Assembly: GCA_964035575.1 (NCBI GenBank)
Contig: OZ037870.1
Location: 372,001-436,000, forward strand
Source: Rhynchopus sp. YZ270_cl-10
Taxonomy: Eukaryota > Euglenozoa > Diplonemea > Diplonemida > Diplonemidae
Direction: 5' to 3'
Length of the DNA stretch: 64,000 bases
The notes under the pieces are model-generated. The model saw only the letters and a program-made list of their open reading frames with translations. It was not told where the DNA came from and searched no databases. A program made the position numbers and the translations under genes. Positions 42,919-54,047 of the stretch are shown one piece after another (within the stretch, counting starts at the first letter, position 1; every line of letters begins with the position of its first letter).

Positions 42919-42992
42919 GGGGAAAAAGAGTGAAAGTTGTGTGGGGGGTGCAACAAAATATATCCTCGAGGATATGCACCACAAAAAGCTGC

Positions 42993-43095
42993 CTTGAAAT
43001 ACAAAAGCCCTCTCGTGAACAGTGTACCTTTGGTGCACCGGGGTGGACCCTCCCAACCATGCAGTCCTACAATCCATTTCGAGATTGACATCTGA
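42993..43095 (+). repeat. Class A element, full length
   Basis: Loop CCCTCTCGTGAACAGTG, then CCTTTGGTGCACCGGGGTGG and CAGTCCTACAATCCATTTCG. The upper 3' arm reads GGTGCACC instead of GGTATATG. Confidence 0.85.
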
Positions 43096-43123
43096 CCATA
43101 AAAGCAGTTAAAAATGGGGGTAA

Positions 43124-43170
43124 AGTTGATAAGACAAGACTAAGTCTTACAGTGCTTAGTCACATTTTAG
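43124..43170 (+). repeat. Class B element with variant loop
   Basis: ACTAAG pairs with CTTAGT; the loop is TCTTACAGTG instead of CCTCTCGTG, and AAGTTGATAAGAC precedes. Confidence 0.6.
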
Positions 43171-43683
43171 AAAGAATCGGTGTGTCAATAAGTCTGCAGC
43201 TGTCCAAACAAAAATGGTAAGGTTGAGAAGGGTGCGAAAGGATTCAGGTGGTTTATCTTAAACGCTTTGATTTTTTTTTGTAAGATAACACCTTTTACTA
43301 AGACCTTTTTCCCTCTTTATTTATCGTGTTCGAATTTTTTATTTTTCCGTGAGTTTGCCACGTAGAGAAGCATTGTTTACTATCCAGGGATGTGGAGGGG
43401 GCTGAAGGGTCATATGAAGGGAGGGATATTGTAGAAAAATGATGCCCAAAGACGACGGTAACGATGCTGCAAAACCATGGAGGAGGTTTTAAAAAAAGGT
43501 CGGTATGACTCCCGCATACTTCGTCATCTTAAACCCTAAGAAGTGAACTTAGAATTAGTATTTTCATCATATCAATAAATTGATAGTATATGGTGAGGGA
43601 TCAACAAAAATGTTCTCATCTTTCTTTTTATGGCGTATAATTAACATATCCCAACGCACGCAAGCACAGGAACATATTACATG

Positions 43684-43764
43684 CCTTGAAATACAAAGCC
43701 CTCTCGTGAACCTTGGTACATGACCAGTGCACCGACCCCAACCATGCAGTCCTACATCCATTTC
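43684..43764 (+). repeat. Class A element, internally shortened
   Basis: After TACAAAGCCCTCTCGTGAAC it jumps to CTTGGTACATGACC, lacking CAGTGTAC, and ends at CCTACATCCATTTC. Confidence 0.75.
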
Positions 43765-44305
43765 AAAAAAAGGGGGAGGGGGGGAATTGCAACTACTCAC
43801 GCGACGGTGAAGTAAAAGTCATTTACTTCTCCGTCTTGCAAAGTTTAAGATACATTGGTCGTGGAAAAAAAAGGACGCTTTTATATCAGAGAATCTCTCT
43901 GTTAGATTTCTTTAGGTTTTACGTGTTGTCGCAATTTATGCATTTTTAAAAATAAAATAAACACACAAGCGACAGAAGGCTCGATCATGAACCTTCCTAG
44001 CATAACACAGTTTGAAAAAGGTTTGATTGGGGGGGAAATGGGAGATGAGTGGGGGGAAGCTTTCTCGCAATGCCAACAAACCAAAAAGGCTCGGGGGGGA
44101 AAAAAGATAGAATGTGATATTTCATGTACATCATATGAGACAGAAACACCGTTCTTCTTTTTAAGAAAAAAGTGAAAACTAAGGACAATGGAACCTTTTT
44201 TAAAAAAAATTACATGTGGAACAGAATTACTATTTGCATGGCACTCAATAGGTGCATACGTCGTTTTACTTTTCGTTTTTTTAGTTTTCTGTTTTTTTTG
44301 GTTTT

Positions 44306-44353
44306 TTGAAAACTTAGTTGTATTAGTGTAGACACCCGAGGATGAGCTCCACT
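44306..44353 (+). repeat. Class D element
   Basis: AACTTAGTTGTATTAGTG, then ACACCCGAGGATGAGCTCC and ACT, after a T-rich leader; AGTG/CACT can pair. Confidence 0.75.
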
Positions 44354-44510
44354 ATATTTTTTTGTAGTGAAGGATCGGTACCCCCTTTTTCGAGCAGGGG
44401 GGAAATGATCTTCACGTACTGTGGAAAATATGGTTAAATTGAATTGCGTGTCCACCTTTTTTTTGTTTTTGTTTTGTTTTTTTTCAGTGTACAAATCGCA
44501 AAAAAATGGT

Positions 44511-44546
44511 AGTTGAAGTGCAAAACGCCTCTGTGGACGCAGGCAC
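44511..44546 (+). repeat. Class C hairpin element
   Basis: AGTTGAAGTGC, AAAACGCCTCTGTGGACGC, AGGCACC: GTGC pairs with GCAC. Confidence 0.75.
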
Positions 44547-44815
44547 CGCTCCGCAGGGTATCAAATCGCAAAAAAAATTTTAAAAAAAAGAAGTACGTCA
44601 CCAGAGAAATAAAACCCCATTTGCCCCCCTTTTTTGGCACTGTGTTTGCCTCCCATCTGCAACAGTAGTACCGCCTTAAAAGCGAAGCAGAACGAGATCC
44701 TTGAGGTGGAGAACACACACAGGAATAAAACGACGGTGTATATGCAAAACGCCCCATTACGGACGTGGACACCAAGGCACAAACAATAAAGTGCAGGGTT
44801 GTTCCTTGTTCTCGG

Positions 44816-45648
44816 AAAAAACAGCAAAATTCTGGATTTATGTTCCCGTTTTTTTCCTTTTTTTGGGTGGGGTTTTTTGCCCTTTTTCGGGCTTTCCGAG
44901 CTCTACCCTCACTGTAGTGGGGTCATTTCGAGAAAATGGACAAGTTCTTGATTGATACAAATTTTGGTTACGACCACTAGTGAGTTGCTCACAATGCTAA
45001 ATGAGTGTCAGAACTGTGATTCTGGGCCCACTTTAACCGCCCCTCGAAATTCAAAAAGGGGTCCCAAACCCGGGCGCGCTACACTCGCGCGGAACTTTTT
45101 GCTTTGGTCTAGTTGCATTTTTGGCTGCAAAATGCAAGGGGATCCCCAAAGACGTTGGGAATATTATTTGGATGGGGCAGTGATTTTGTACCTGCATACA
45201 CGCTCCCTCGCGGTAACCGCGTGCATGCCAATGAAGTGCTCTCTGGGGTTCGATAACCCGTGGAACCAGTGCTTCCGCCGATGAACGGTGAGGCGTTGCA
45301 CTTCTCTTTTTGCGGAGCAAAAAATAATATAAATGGCGCCGCAGGCAAAAAAATTTGAGTACAGTGTAAAAATCTAGCTTCCAACGAACCCTTTTTTGCA
45401 GAGCAAAAAATGAAAAATGGCGCCGCAGGCAAAAAAAAAATTGGGGGTACAGCCCTGGACAGTGAAGGATTTTGTTGTCAATTTTTTTTTTCTTGCCCCC
45501 TGAAAACTCTTGCTTTTGAGAGTTTCGACCATTTCACCACACTGGTGGTGTGTCACCTACAGTGAAACCCACCAGAAACCACAAGAAAGCCCCCTAAGGA
45601 AAAAAAGGAAAAAAAAAAAGGAAAAAAAAACTAAAATCCAGAATTTCA
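44816..45648. mobile_element. Possible small transposon with TIR-like ends
   Basis: TGTTCTCGG occurs at 44807-44815 and 45649-45657, flanking a segment whose ends share AATTCTGGATTT in inverted form (left offset by about 10 bases). The interior has two direct copies of ATGGCGCCGCAGGCAAAA-type sequence and, at 45268-45306, the only class C hairpin in reverse orientation. No reading frame of note. Confidence 0.5.
45268..45306 (-). repeat. Class C element in reverse orientation
   Basis: Read on the minus strand it gives GAAGTGCAACGCCTCACCG and TTCATCGGCGGA, matching the variant at 51204-51253. It lies inside the transposon-like segment, which may explain its unusual direction. Confidence 0.65.
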
Positions 45649-45965
45649 TGTTCTCGGTCCCACTTAGGAACTTCCCTGATAAAGTGCATTTTTTTTTTTT
45701 TTTTTGAATTCCAAAAAAATATATTAAAAATGGGATGTAAGGAAGTCAAAGGACTTCTTGGGGGAGGACACCTACTTTAGGGAAAAGTAGATGTGTTTTT
45801 TCGCAGACAAAATAATTGGGAATTTTTTTTTTAAATATTCGCTAACGAGTGTAGGAATACCTTCTTCTGCCATTAACAGCAGAACGGTGTGTGGCAAAAT
45901 ATGGCAGTCACATCACAAGTAATCAATTTCATAATATTATACTTTCCAAGTCAAAGAGAAGTAAG

Positions 45966-46087
45966 GTTGAAATACAAAGCCCTCTCGTGAACAGTGTACC
46001 TTTGGTATATGATCGGCTGTACCGTGGGGTGGACACCCAACCATGCAGTCCTATAGTATACAATCCATTTCGTGGTTTACATCTGAT
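45966..46087 (+). repeat. Class A element, full length
   Basis: This is the longest form: loop CCCTCTCGTGAACAGTG, then GATCGGCTGTACCGTGGGG, GACACCCAACCATGCAGTCC, the insert TATAGTATA and CAATCCATTTCGTGGTTTAC. Confidence 0.9.
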
Positions 46088-46342
46088 ATGTGCTACTCCC
46101 GCTTCCTACTCCGTTCATCAGCCAGATGAACAGAGATCATTAAAGAAAAAGCACACAAAAGGACGCTGAAAACGATCCCATCTAAAAAAGGGTGATCGAT
46201 GGACTTTGGTTTTATATGGTAATATTCAGCGTATTATTTTTTCCCCCCTCTGCAGGCACTGTGCCAACCCTACCTAGCTGTCCAGAGTACAACCATGGAC
46301 TATTGAACAATTGCGTTACTCCGCGCCTACCTAAACAATAAA

Positions 46343-46386
46343 GTGAAGTTGATAGTGCAAAACGCCTCTGGGACGCAGGCCACTGA
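46343..46386 (+). repeat. Class C hairpin element
   Basis: GATAGTGC, AAAACGCCTCTGGGACGCAG, GCCACTGAC; one extra C in the 3' arm. A class B element starts 27 bases later. Confidence 0.8.
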
Positions 46387-46412
46387 CACTCCGCGGGTAA
46401 ATAAAGAGAAAG

Positions 46413-46454
46413 GATTGGAAAGATGATCCTAAGCCTCTCTGTGTTTAGTCACCT
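46413..46454 (+). repeat. Class B hairpin element
   Basis: AAGATGATCCTAAG, loop CCTCTCTGTG, TTTAGTCACC; the inner stem CTAAG/TTTAG keeps pairing through a G-U. Confidence 0.75.
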
Positions 46455-46641
46455 GTCAACAAACGATACGTATGATACAGACACCCCCGACCGACCACGA
46501 TACCAGCCCCGCATGAAAACACACCACTATGACTTTCTAAGGTTTTGTGCGCTTTTTCCTACCCTTTTTTCTTGGTACATAACTCTGATTTTCAAAGGGA
46601 GTGCACAAAAGAAGGCACAACCATTTTATTCTTTTTTTTTT

Positions 46642-46702
46642 TGATAAATTGTTGGAGTAGTGTAGTTGCCTCGGTTGTGTTGCCACAGTTTGTGCAATTT
46701 CC
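46642..46702 (+). repeat. Class I element, copy 2
   Basis: AATTGTTGGAGTAGTGTAG, TTGCCTCGGTTGTGTTGCC, ACAGT, after a T-rich leader; differs from 17496-17550 at few positions. Confidence 0.65.
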
Positions 46703-47170
46703 ACTGTCCAAAAGTTTACTCACGAAAAGGCCTCAGACCTGGTGCCTTTCTTTTCAGATTTTTTTAGATATCGAGAATCGCCAATCCCTAGGGTCTGTAT
46801 TTAATATTGGCTGTCAGCCTTTGGAACTAAGATTTTTATTATTCTTCCTTCTCAGCAAAGCGGAAGAAGAAAAAAAACAAGAAAAAAAAAAGAAGAAAAA
46901 AACTGCGACAAAAAAGAAATGTTTAGAAGATGAACTTTAGTCACCTTTTTTGGGGGAAATGGTGGATTTTTCTTTTCTTTCTTTTTTTTCTTTTTTTTTT
47001 TGTGTGTTAACTGCACAGCAGCTCACATGCCGGCATAAAATAATAAGATGAACGAGTTAAATGTAAAGGACGGCAGTACAAGGACATGACGCTGCACGGT
47101 GGACAAATGTGGATACTAGTATAAAGGGTTGGGCAGGGAGGGAGAGAGCCAAAAAAAATCACGACTCCAA

Positions 47171-47217
47171 GCGAAATTGATAGTGCAAATGCTTCAGGGG
47201 ATAAAAGCGCTGACACT
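47171..47217 (+). repeat. Class C element with re-paired stem
   Basis: AGTGC pairs with GCGCT (one wobble) around AAATGCTTCAGGGGATAAAA; the loop has diverged while the stem is kept. Confidence 0.55.
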
Positions 47218-47287
47218 CCTCTATTGCCGATTGAAGCTCCCACCCTACCCCCGGGGGAACTGTAGGCAGGGACACACTGACCCACAT

Positions 47288-47404
47288 CCACCTGATTTTT
47301 ACCCTGCGTATAGGCCCGTAAAGGCGCGTATAGGCCAAACCCCACCCATTTTTCCCAGCCTTTACGCGCTATACGCGCCTATACGCGAGGTAAAAATCAG
47401 GCGG
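47288..47404. repeat. 117-bp imperfect inverted repeat with iterated GCGTATAGG
   Basis: The left arm starts CCACCTGATTTTTACC and the right arm ends GGTAAAAATCAGGCGG. Each arm carries two or three copies of GCGTATAGG or CGTAAAGG, and about 21 bases of spacer separate them. Confidence 0.75.
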
Positions 47405-47944
47405 TACATACAAAAAGAGCAAAAAAAAAAAAAAAAAAAAGCAAAAAAAACACGAGATTCGATCAATACGGAAAGGTTTGTTGCTAGAGGAGAGTGGTGG
47501 CGCTGTAAAGTGATAATTACCCATCATATAATACACAGCATACAGCCGCCACCAGGGGAGGGGGGGAAAGAGTTGTTTCATATACTAACTATTCTACTGA
47601 ATAGAAGGTATAATAGGGTGCACTAAATGCACCCAAACTAACAACAACAAACGGAAAGAGAAAAGGCTGGCAGGATGAAAAGCCTCTATGCTGGGGTAAA
47701 ATACTTCACCCCCAAATAGTAGACCCCCCCTAAGAAATTTTTGGGTGGTATTCATCTTGTGCTGATCTTTCCGTTGGGATAGTAATATAAATACTGGACC
47801 CGGGGTCTAGTATTTTTTCTCCCCCTCCAGTAACCATCTTCAAAAAAAGGGTGTGAAATGAGGCAAATCATAGTATTATCAGGGGAGAGATGGAGAGGAT
47901 TTTGCCATCTTTTGTAACAGAGTAGAGAGTAGTTGAAATGTGCC

Positions 47945-47986
47945 AAAACACATCTCAGTCAAGCTCATTGCAAAGGGTGCGTGAGT
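47945..47986 (+). repeat. Class H element, copy 2
   Basis: ACACATCTCAGTCAAGCTC and ATTGCAAAGGGTGCGTGAGT match 34580-34620 with scattered changes. Confidence 0.6.
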
Positions 47987-48436
47987 AGTCTGTACCGCAA
48001 AGAGAACGGAGGCGGGTTACACAACCGCTCGGCGAGTAAATGATAGATAACAAATTCGCCCTGAGGCGTCACTACTATTGTGGCAACAAAAATCGCCAAA
48101 GTACCCACCCTCAGGTGGATAACAAAAGGGCCTTACTCAACGTTGACCGAAGCCGTGTTTTTGCTTATTTTATGAGTCATTGATTAAAAAAAAAAGGGGG
48201 GGAATTTTTTTTTTGGCCAATCAAGCCTTCGTGTGATACACATGGATTATTTTTTTCGTTATTTCTTGGTCCAATTTTTGGGGTATATAAAAAAAAGCAC
48301 ATTTTTTTTTGGCGCACACTGGGGGAAAGGAGACGAGAAAAGAGGGGGAAAAAAAGAGAGAGGGAAAACAAAGAGGGGGGGGAAAGCTTGAAAGATGAAC
48401 GTACTCTCTGTACATATATCTGACAAATAAAATGAA

Positions 48437-48480
48437 AGGTTTATAAGATGAACCTAAAGCCTCTCGTGCTTAGTCACCTT
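48437..48480 (+). repeat. Class B hairpin element
   Basis: AAGATGAACCTAAAG, loop CCTCTCGTG, CTTAGTCACCTT; preceded by A-rich sequence and followed by GTAAAAT. Confidence 0.8.
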
Positions 48481-48950
48481 GTAAAATAGAGAGCGTGATA
48501 TATGGACCTCTGGGGGGCTGGTCAGATCTTTTAGAAGAAAAATTGAAGGGATGAACATGTCTCACACACATCGAAATATATAGGTCCTTGCCAGAAAGAA
48601 GAAAATAGAAAACTGAGCCAGCTATGTTAATGGGAGATAGCTAACGGGTTAACAGGCATTCCTCATTCAAGGAGAATCATTGCAATCATCGATCCTCATC
48701 ATCAAAAGAATTTCCCATCCTCTTCAAGATAAGTTGGAACAAGAGAGAGAGAAAAAAACAAGGTTTTTCTTTTGGTCGCTCTGCGACTCTGTTGAAGTCC
48801 GGAGTGTGCAGGGAACACTCAAAACAGACACAACACGACACTCACTTTCCGTTTTTCTATTTTCAACAATAAAAGACAGGTAGATCAGAGCAGCCTAAGC
48901 CTCGCTGAGTCTCCTAAAGGTGGAAAAAAAGAAGAAAAAGAAAGAAAGTA

Positions 48951-49357
48951 AAGTTTGATAGTGCAAAACGCCTCTGGGACGCAGGCACCATAAAAGAAAG
49001 CGTGAAAGATGAATGGGCCCTCCAGTACAGAGATCACGTCAAAAAATGATTAAGATATTATTTTCAATCGAAAGATGGAGTTTTGTCCACCAAGTATTTC
49101 AAGTAAAAATAAAATTCTTTTTGACTTGAAATACAAAGCCCTCTGACAGTGTACCTTAGAGATTAGGAAAAAAAAAAGTTTTTTTTTTAGATGACCCGAA
49201 GCCTCTCATGCTGGGTCACCTTGGTCGTGAAAAAAGGAGTGTCTTAAAACACAAAGCCCTTTCGTGACAGTGTACCTTAGTGTGTGATCAGAACATAAAA
49301 AGAAGAAAAAAAAATAGGTAGAGTTGAGAGCGCAAAACACTGCTGACGCAAACTCGG
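48951..49357 (+). repeat. Array of six hairpin elements from four classes
   Basis: In order: class C (48951-48988, consensus loop), class E (49043-49092), short class A (49123-49159), class B (49188-49223), short class A (49241-49284) and degenerate class C (49321-49357). Short A-rich spacers separate them, and all have the same orientation. The class B member has exchanged stem bases: TGACCC pairs with GGGTCA. Confidence 0.8.
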
Positions 49358-49683
49358 TGGAAAAGGAGGCCATTTTCACCTATCCCCCGGTATGCTGAAA
49401 CTGATGAAATGAAAAACTTATAAAACAAAACCTGAGGGCAGGGGAGGGGAGGGGGAGAGGAAATCTGACAAAGGGATATGAATTGCGCCACACACCTTCA
49501 AGAGAGAAAAAAAGAAAAGAAAGAAAACTTGACGAATGTGCCTCATGTGCACACACAGCTAAAGAAAAGTTTGGTAAAAATGAGTCGAAGACTCGCAAGA
49601 ACCGTCACCTTTTAATCACAATCGCCATTGTACAGCACAGCTTTGAGGGGTTTTTTTGTCAAATAACGTTATTTTCCTCAGCG

Positions 49684-49723
49684 GTCATGAACCTTAAGCC
49701 TCTCGTGATTATATTGTCACCTG
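49684..49723 (+). repeat. Class B element, degenerate 3' arm
   Basis: CATGAACCTTAAG, loop CCTCTCGTG, then ATTATATTGTCACC in place of CTTAGTCACC. Confidence 0.65.
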
Positions 49724-50091
49724 AACATAAAAAAATGGAAAACGCATTCTAAAAAAAGCGAACAAAAAAAAAAAAAAGGTGTGATATGAAAAGCGAGTTT
49801 TGGTAGCACACTGTAGGCAGGCGCCAACCTAGGACAAATATGCACAAAGACGGGGAAACCCACATCTTCCCTCTATCAACAAAACGAGAGGTACTTGGAT
49901 GTGGTCTTATGAAGTAATAATGAGAGGAACGGGGTGGGAAGGGAACCATGACGCACGCGAGCCCCCCACAGGAAGGATGATACGTTCCTGGGAGATTGGG
50001 GAAAAGGGGGGGGAGGGGGAGGGGGGAAACAATAACACAAAACATTCCTCTTTTCTTGGATAAAATATTAGGAATAGTGTAAGGTGTATAC

Positions 50092-50837
50092 CAGGCCTAA
50101 TGCTAACTTTGGGGGAGGGGGGAAAAAGTGAACCAGCGGAAAAAAAAAAAAAAAAGCGAAAAAAAATTTTCCCTCCGGGAAGGGGTCCAGGGTTTTCGCT
50201 TATTTCCATGAATTCTTCCCCCCCAAAACCGTAAAGATATGTCCGAAAAGGGGTCAAAAAAAAATTTTTTTTTGCGCTCCGCGAAAAGGTCCGTTCATTT
50301 CGCGTAAATACGTGATGACGTGGGATGGTAACGTGCATCAAGAACCAAACCCGCCCTTTTCTCACGTTTTTCCACGTCAAGCCGTCACACTAGGCTCTCT
50401 CTTGTGAACGCAACCTTCCCTCAGTACAAGAAGAAACGGCGGTTGACATCAAAACTTTCTGGCGAAGCCACGGTACGCAACATTTTAAAAATTGTGACCT
50501 AAAACCAAATATTTTTACAGCCAAACTATGGTGGAGGTCTGTGGGCTGCCAGTTTTTGAGCTGCGCCGCAGGCGCACGGTACGCTACTTTTTCTATTTTT
50601 GCCGGCAAGGGGTGTGCATCATTGAGTCCCTGGAACAAGCCTCCACCGTCACCTCCTGAAGATGCGGGCGCAGGCGCCCACGTCTCCAGGACCAAGGTAC
50701 CCACGGCACACCACAGGCAGAGAACCCCCCCCAGCCCAAAAAACCCCCATTTTAAGGGTGAACCAGCGAACCAGCGGATAAAAAAAAAAATAATAAATAA
50801 AAGTGAACCAGCGAACCAGCGGATAGCATTAGGCCTG
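50092..50837. mobile_element. hAT-like 746-bp non-autonomous transposon
   Basis: The ends are CAGGCCTAATGCTA and TAGCATTAGGCCTG, a perfect 14-bp inverted repeat, flanked on both sides by GGTGTATAC (8-9 bp duplication). GAACCAGCGG motifs repeat near both ends. The interior shares long stretches, in opposite orientation, with 55143-55904. There is no transposase frame. Confidence 0.8.
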
Positions 50838-50883
50838 GGTGTATACACCTGTGCAACAGAATGAAAAAAAAAAAAAAGTGTGT

Positions 50884-50919
50884 GAGAATGAACCTAAGCC
50901 TCTCGTGTTGAGTCACCTT
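50884..50919 (+). repeat. Class B hairpin element
   Basis: GAATGAACCTAAG, loop CCTCTCGTG, TTGAGTCACCTT; begins about 37 bases after the transposon's duplicated target. Confidence 0.75.
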
Positions 50920-51203
50920 GATAATCGTTATATTTGGTTTAAAAAGGGCTAAGTGTTTGAAGTGAAGTTCACGATAGAATAGCCCTTAGTTGGAATGATC
51001 TCTTTTTTGCTTGATAACATACAATGGAAACCTCCGCTACATTTTTATTGAAATAGAAAGAAAAAAGAGTGTTTATTTATGTGAGATATGAAAACCTTGC
51101 TCCTGATCCCAATCCTTTTCCAAAGTTTAGAAGATACCGTAAAAAAATATCAATATTGCAACGGAATAATGTTACAAATTCCAAAAAAAAAAAAAAAAAA
51201 AAG

Positions 51204-51253
51204 AGAAGCTGAAAGTGCAAACGCCTCACCGTTCATCGGCGGACGCAGGCATT
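51204..51253 (+). repeat. Class C element with inserted bases in the loop
   Basis: AAAGTGCAAACGCCTCACCG, TTCATCGGC, GGACGCAGGCATTT. The inserted ACCGTTCATCGG is shared with the reversed copy at 45268. Confidence 0.65.
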
Positions 51254-51505
51254 TAAAATATACGGTAATATGACTTTCCCTCGTGACTCTGTACCAAGAT
51301 ACCTGAACTACGGTACACAGGTGGGGGCAAAAATAAATTTATCTTGCAAAAGAAAGCAGTTCTTCCAGAAGAGAAAACGTGAAAAGGGGGTGAAGGTATC
51401 TCACTGTCAACAACACCCCCTTTTGGGACATACTGAAAACTAAAGGAAAAAAACTTGAGAGACAAATTATGCCTCACGTGTACACATCTAAAAGAGAACG
51501 GCTGG

Positions 51506-51546
51506 AAAGATGATCTTAAGCCTCACAGCTTAGCTTAGCCACCTTG
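51506..51546 (+). repeat. Class B element with tandem 3' arm
   Basis: AAGATGATCTTAAG, CCTCACAG, CTTAGCTTAGCCACCTT; the arm CTTAG is duplicated. Confidence 0.65.
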
Positions 51547-51769
51547 AGAGAAAAAAAATAACACAATCCTAAAAACATGAAAGACGAACACGAGGAACCT
51601 GGCGCACATCACATACACTGAGAAGAAGAAGAAAACACACAACACACACAACGAAAGCACCCCCTAATCCTCACACTATTTAAGAGAAATATATTGAAAA
51701 ACCCCCCATTTCTCCCCCTCTCCCCCCTCCACACCCCCCCACTCCCCCTTCATTTCAAACAGTTTCTTC

Positions 51770-53215
51770 TCAGCTTTGCCCTCTTGATGACGAGAGAGGG
51801 ACGAGGGTGGGGGTATTTGGGGAAATGGCTATCCGAGACTTGCGTTTCGTGTCACTTGCCTTCGGTGTGCCTAAGGCCTCGAGGAGCAGTGTAGAGGCCT
51901 CTGCCGTATCAAAGGGGTCATCCACTGCGTCCATTGTGGGGAGAAATGTGTCGAACGACCCTTGGGCTAGAGATGTGTTCGCGCGCGCTACTGCAGGGAG
52001 CTTTCGTCTTTGCAGAAGACGTGACGCTGTTCCTGCTAATGCTGGTGTCGGCAGTGCCTTTCTCTGTGTATTCCCTTGATGCCGAGGACTCTCCCCAACA
52101 GGAGACCCTGATGCAGACGCTGTGGATGCGGGAAGTGCCTGCAGCTTTGTGGGAGTGCTCCCCGGCGTTGACACCAAATCCGCCAAATGTTCCTCCACAA
52201 ACTTCTTCAAAGGCTTCTTGCAAGGCACCACGGACGACAGCAAAAACCGCACCCCCACGGCGTCCATATTCTCTTCCTGACGGTAAGCTTCTTTCCTTGT
52301 TTCAATGACACTTTGTTTTTGATTCAAAAGGCTCGCATTGGAGGTCCGGATGCGAGCCTCAATCCTTCGTGCATGTGTTCGGAGCTCTTCAAATGAGGGT
52401 GGGGAGAGTGCAGTGTGGTTGGGGCTTTCACCTAAGACACGATGTGGCAGACCCCGAGAAGGTGTCGTTGCAACTGGGGACGTTAAAGGGTCCAGATCTG
52501 CTAAGGAATCAGGCGTCTCGCCTGCCTCCCACCCCGAAAGATTGCTAAACACATTGATCAAACGGTGTCTTCGAGTAGACGACGGTGTGCTCAACCCACT
52601 GGAAGGACTTTCCAAAGATTTACCCCTCCGCAACCGCATCTTCTGCACTATATACAACTCCATAATAGCAAGAACCATTGTATTCGGAAGGCTTTGTGCT
52701 TCTTTCAGTTTGGTCCACAATTTGACTTCTTCTGGAGGTAATAGAGTTTGTTCGGCTACACTTATCATCGAAAGCCGACGAGGACGCATCGCAGCTTGAC
52801 CAGGCCCTGGAACCGAAAGGGTCGAGCTGGGTAGCTGTTTGATGTGCGGGGTGGGGGCGGGGCGTTGTTGGGTGACCACTTTTATTTGCTTGCGGATTTC
52901 CTCTGCCGCCTTGCTGTCTTCGGTACGCCATAAACTGTAGAGCCGTAAAAACGCGCGATTCCGCTTTCCTATCCACCTCCTCACAGCCCGCTGTATCACC
53001 AAACAACACTTTCTCGTCGCCCGCACCCTCTGCACCCACACGGCGCTCCTCTGAGTCGCCATATTCCCCAACACCCCCTTCACAATCTTCAGCTGTGCCC
53101 CCAAATCCTTATTCCCATGCCGGCTCTCCGCAGATTGAATCCATCGCTTCAAGGGCGTCTGCGGCTCAGCCCTGGCCCCCCTGCGTGTAAGCACCAAGGT
53201 GCCAACACGAGACAT
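51770..53215 (-). CDS. IQ-motif protein of unknown function
   Basis: The 481-residue protein has one clear IQ-type calmodulin-binding motif at about residues 70-90 (CLVIQRAVRRWIGKRNR) within a basic helical region. The rest is Ser/Thr/Pro-rich and probably disordered, with a short helical stretch (about 155-195, EEVKLWTKLKEAQSLPN) and another near 280-345. Such proteins often sit on the cytoskeleton or flagellum and bind calmodulin or myosin-like light chains, but the family is not recognised. Clear ATG, genic codon bias, single exon. An acceptor-like CACCACAG lies about 30 bases upstream. Confidence 0.7.
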   Translation of the reverse strand: MSRVGTLVLTRRGARAEPQTPLKRWIQSAESRHGNKDLGAQLKIVKGVLGNMATQRSAVWVQRVRATRKCCLVIQRAVRRWIGKRNRAFLRLYSLWRTEDSKAAEEIRKQIKVVTQQRPAPTPHIKQLPSSTLSVPGPGQAAMRPRRLSMISVAEQTLLPPEEVKLWTKLKEAQSLPNTMVLAIMELYIVQKMRLRRGKSLESPSSGLSTPSSTRRHRLINVFSNLSGWEAGETPDSLADLDPLTSPVATTPSRGLPHRVLGESPNHTALSPPSFEELRTHARRIEARIRTSNASLLNQKQSVIETRKEAYRQEENMDAVGVRFLLSSVVPCKKPLKKFVEEHLADLVSTPGSTPTKLQALPASTASASGSPVGESPRHQGNTQRKALPTPALAGTASRLLQRRKLPAVARANTSLAQGSFDTFLPTMDAVDDPFDTAEASTLLLEALGTPKASDTKRKSRIAISPNTPTLVPLSSSRGQS

Positions 53216-53424
53216 ATAAAATTGTTTCGTGTAGATGAGGGGATCTGTGGTGTGAAATGTTAGGGGGGTGGATAGGGGGGTGTAGGGTTATTAAATGGGG
53301 GTTTTTTAGGTGTTCGTTTGTGCAAAGTGTGTAATAAATATTGTGTGTTGATATGTTTTATTACTGCAATGCGCTCCTTGACTACCTTGGCCGTGAAGAG
53401 GAAACCTAGTTGAGGCCAAAAAGT

Positions 53425-53549
53425 TGACTTGAAATACAACAGCCCTCTCGTGAACAGTGTACCTTTGGTACAATGATCGGCTGTACTGTGGGTGGACACC
53501 CCAACCATGCAGTCCTATAGTATACAATCCATTTCGTGGGTTACATCTG
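53425..53549 (+). repeat. Class A element, full length
   Basis: Like the 45966 copy, including the TATAGTATA insert, with AACAGCCCTCTCGTGAAC in the loop. It lies within about 0.3 kb upstream of the IQ-motif gene. Confidence 0.9.
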
Positions 53550-53946
53550 ATATGTGCTACTCCCGCTTCCACTCACCAGTCAGATGAACGGGGATCATTG
53601 CGAACACAGGGACATGAATACTGTGTGATGTAGGGTCTGGTTGGGGTTTTCTGCCTGTTTCGCAGTGTGGGAGAGGCTCTAATGGAGCACAAACCCTGAG
53701 TCGCTAATTTTTGGGGGGGAAATGAAGAGGGGAGGGTGTTCGTTTTGTGAGGCTAATCTGACAATAATCCTTCTGGATCTATTTCCTCTTTTGTCAGTGC
53801 TTGGAAAATAGAAAATATAATGTTCACCTCCCTCTCATCCTGTGCTCCCTGGATGTAACGTTTATTTTCTTTGCGTGGGGAAGAGGGCGCAAAGAAAAAT
53901 GAGGATGGTGGGAGAATGTGAAAATAGAAATTAAAAAAAAAAAAAT

Positions 53947-54047
53947 TGACTTGAAACACAAAGCCCCTCTCGTGAACAGTGTACCTTGGTACCGTGGGTG
54001 GACACCCAACCATGCGGTCCTACAATCCATTTTCGTTGACGTTTGAT
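53947..54047 (+). repeat. Class A element, shortened stem
   Basis: ACACAAAGCCCCTCTCGTG, AACAGTGTACCTTGGTACC, then GGTGGACACCCAACCATGC. It starts after a run of A. Confidence 0.85.

Larger units (their letters stand above)
41920..51769. other. Gene-poor 9.8-kb stretch rich in hairpin elements
   Basis: No reading frame here combines useful length with the GC-ending codon bias of the real genes. The stretch instead holds many class A, B and C elements, single copies of D, E, H and I, small transposon-like elements and homopolymers. A cryptic gene with tiny exons cannot be excluded. Confidence 0.6.

Noticed and set aside
45180-45290. Possible tRNA with GGTTCGATAACCC as B box
   Set aside because: No acceptor stem, no A box at a proper distance and no anticodon arm could be fitted on either strand.
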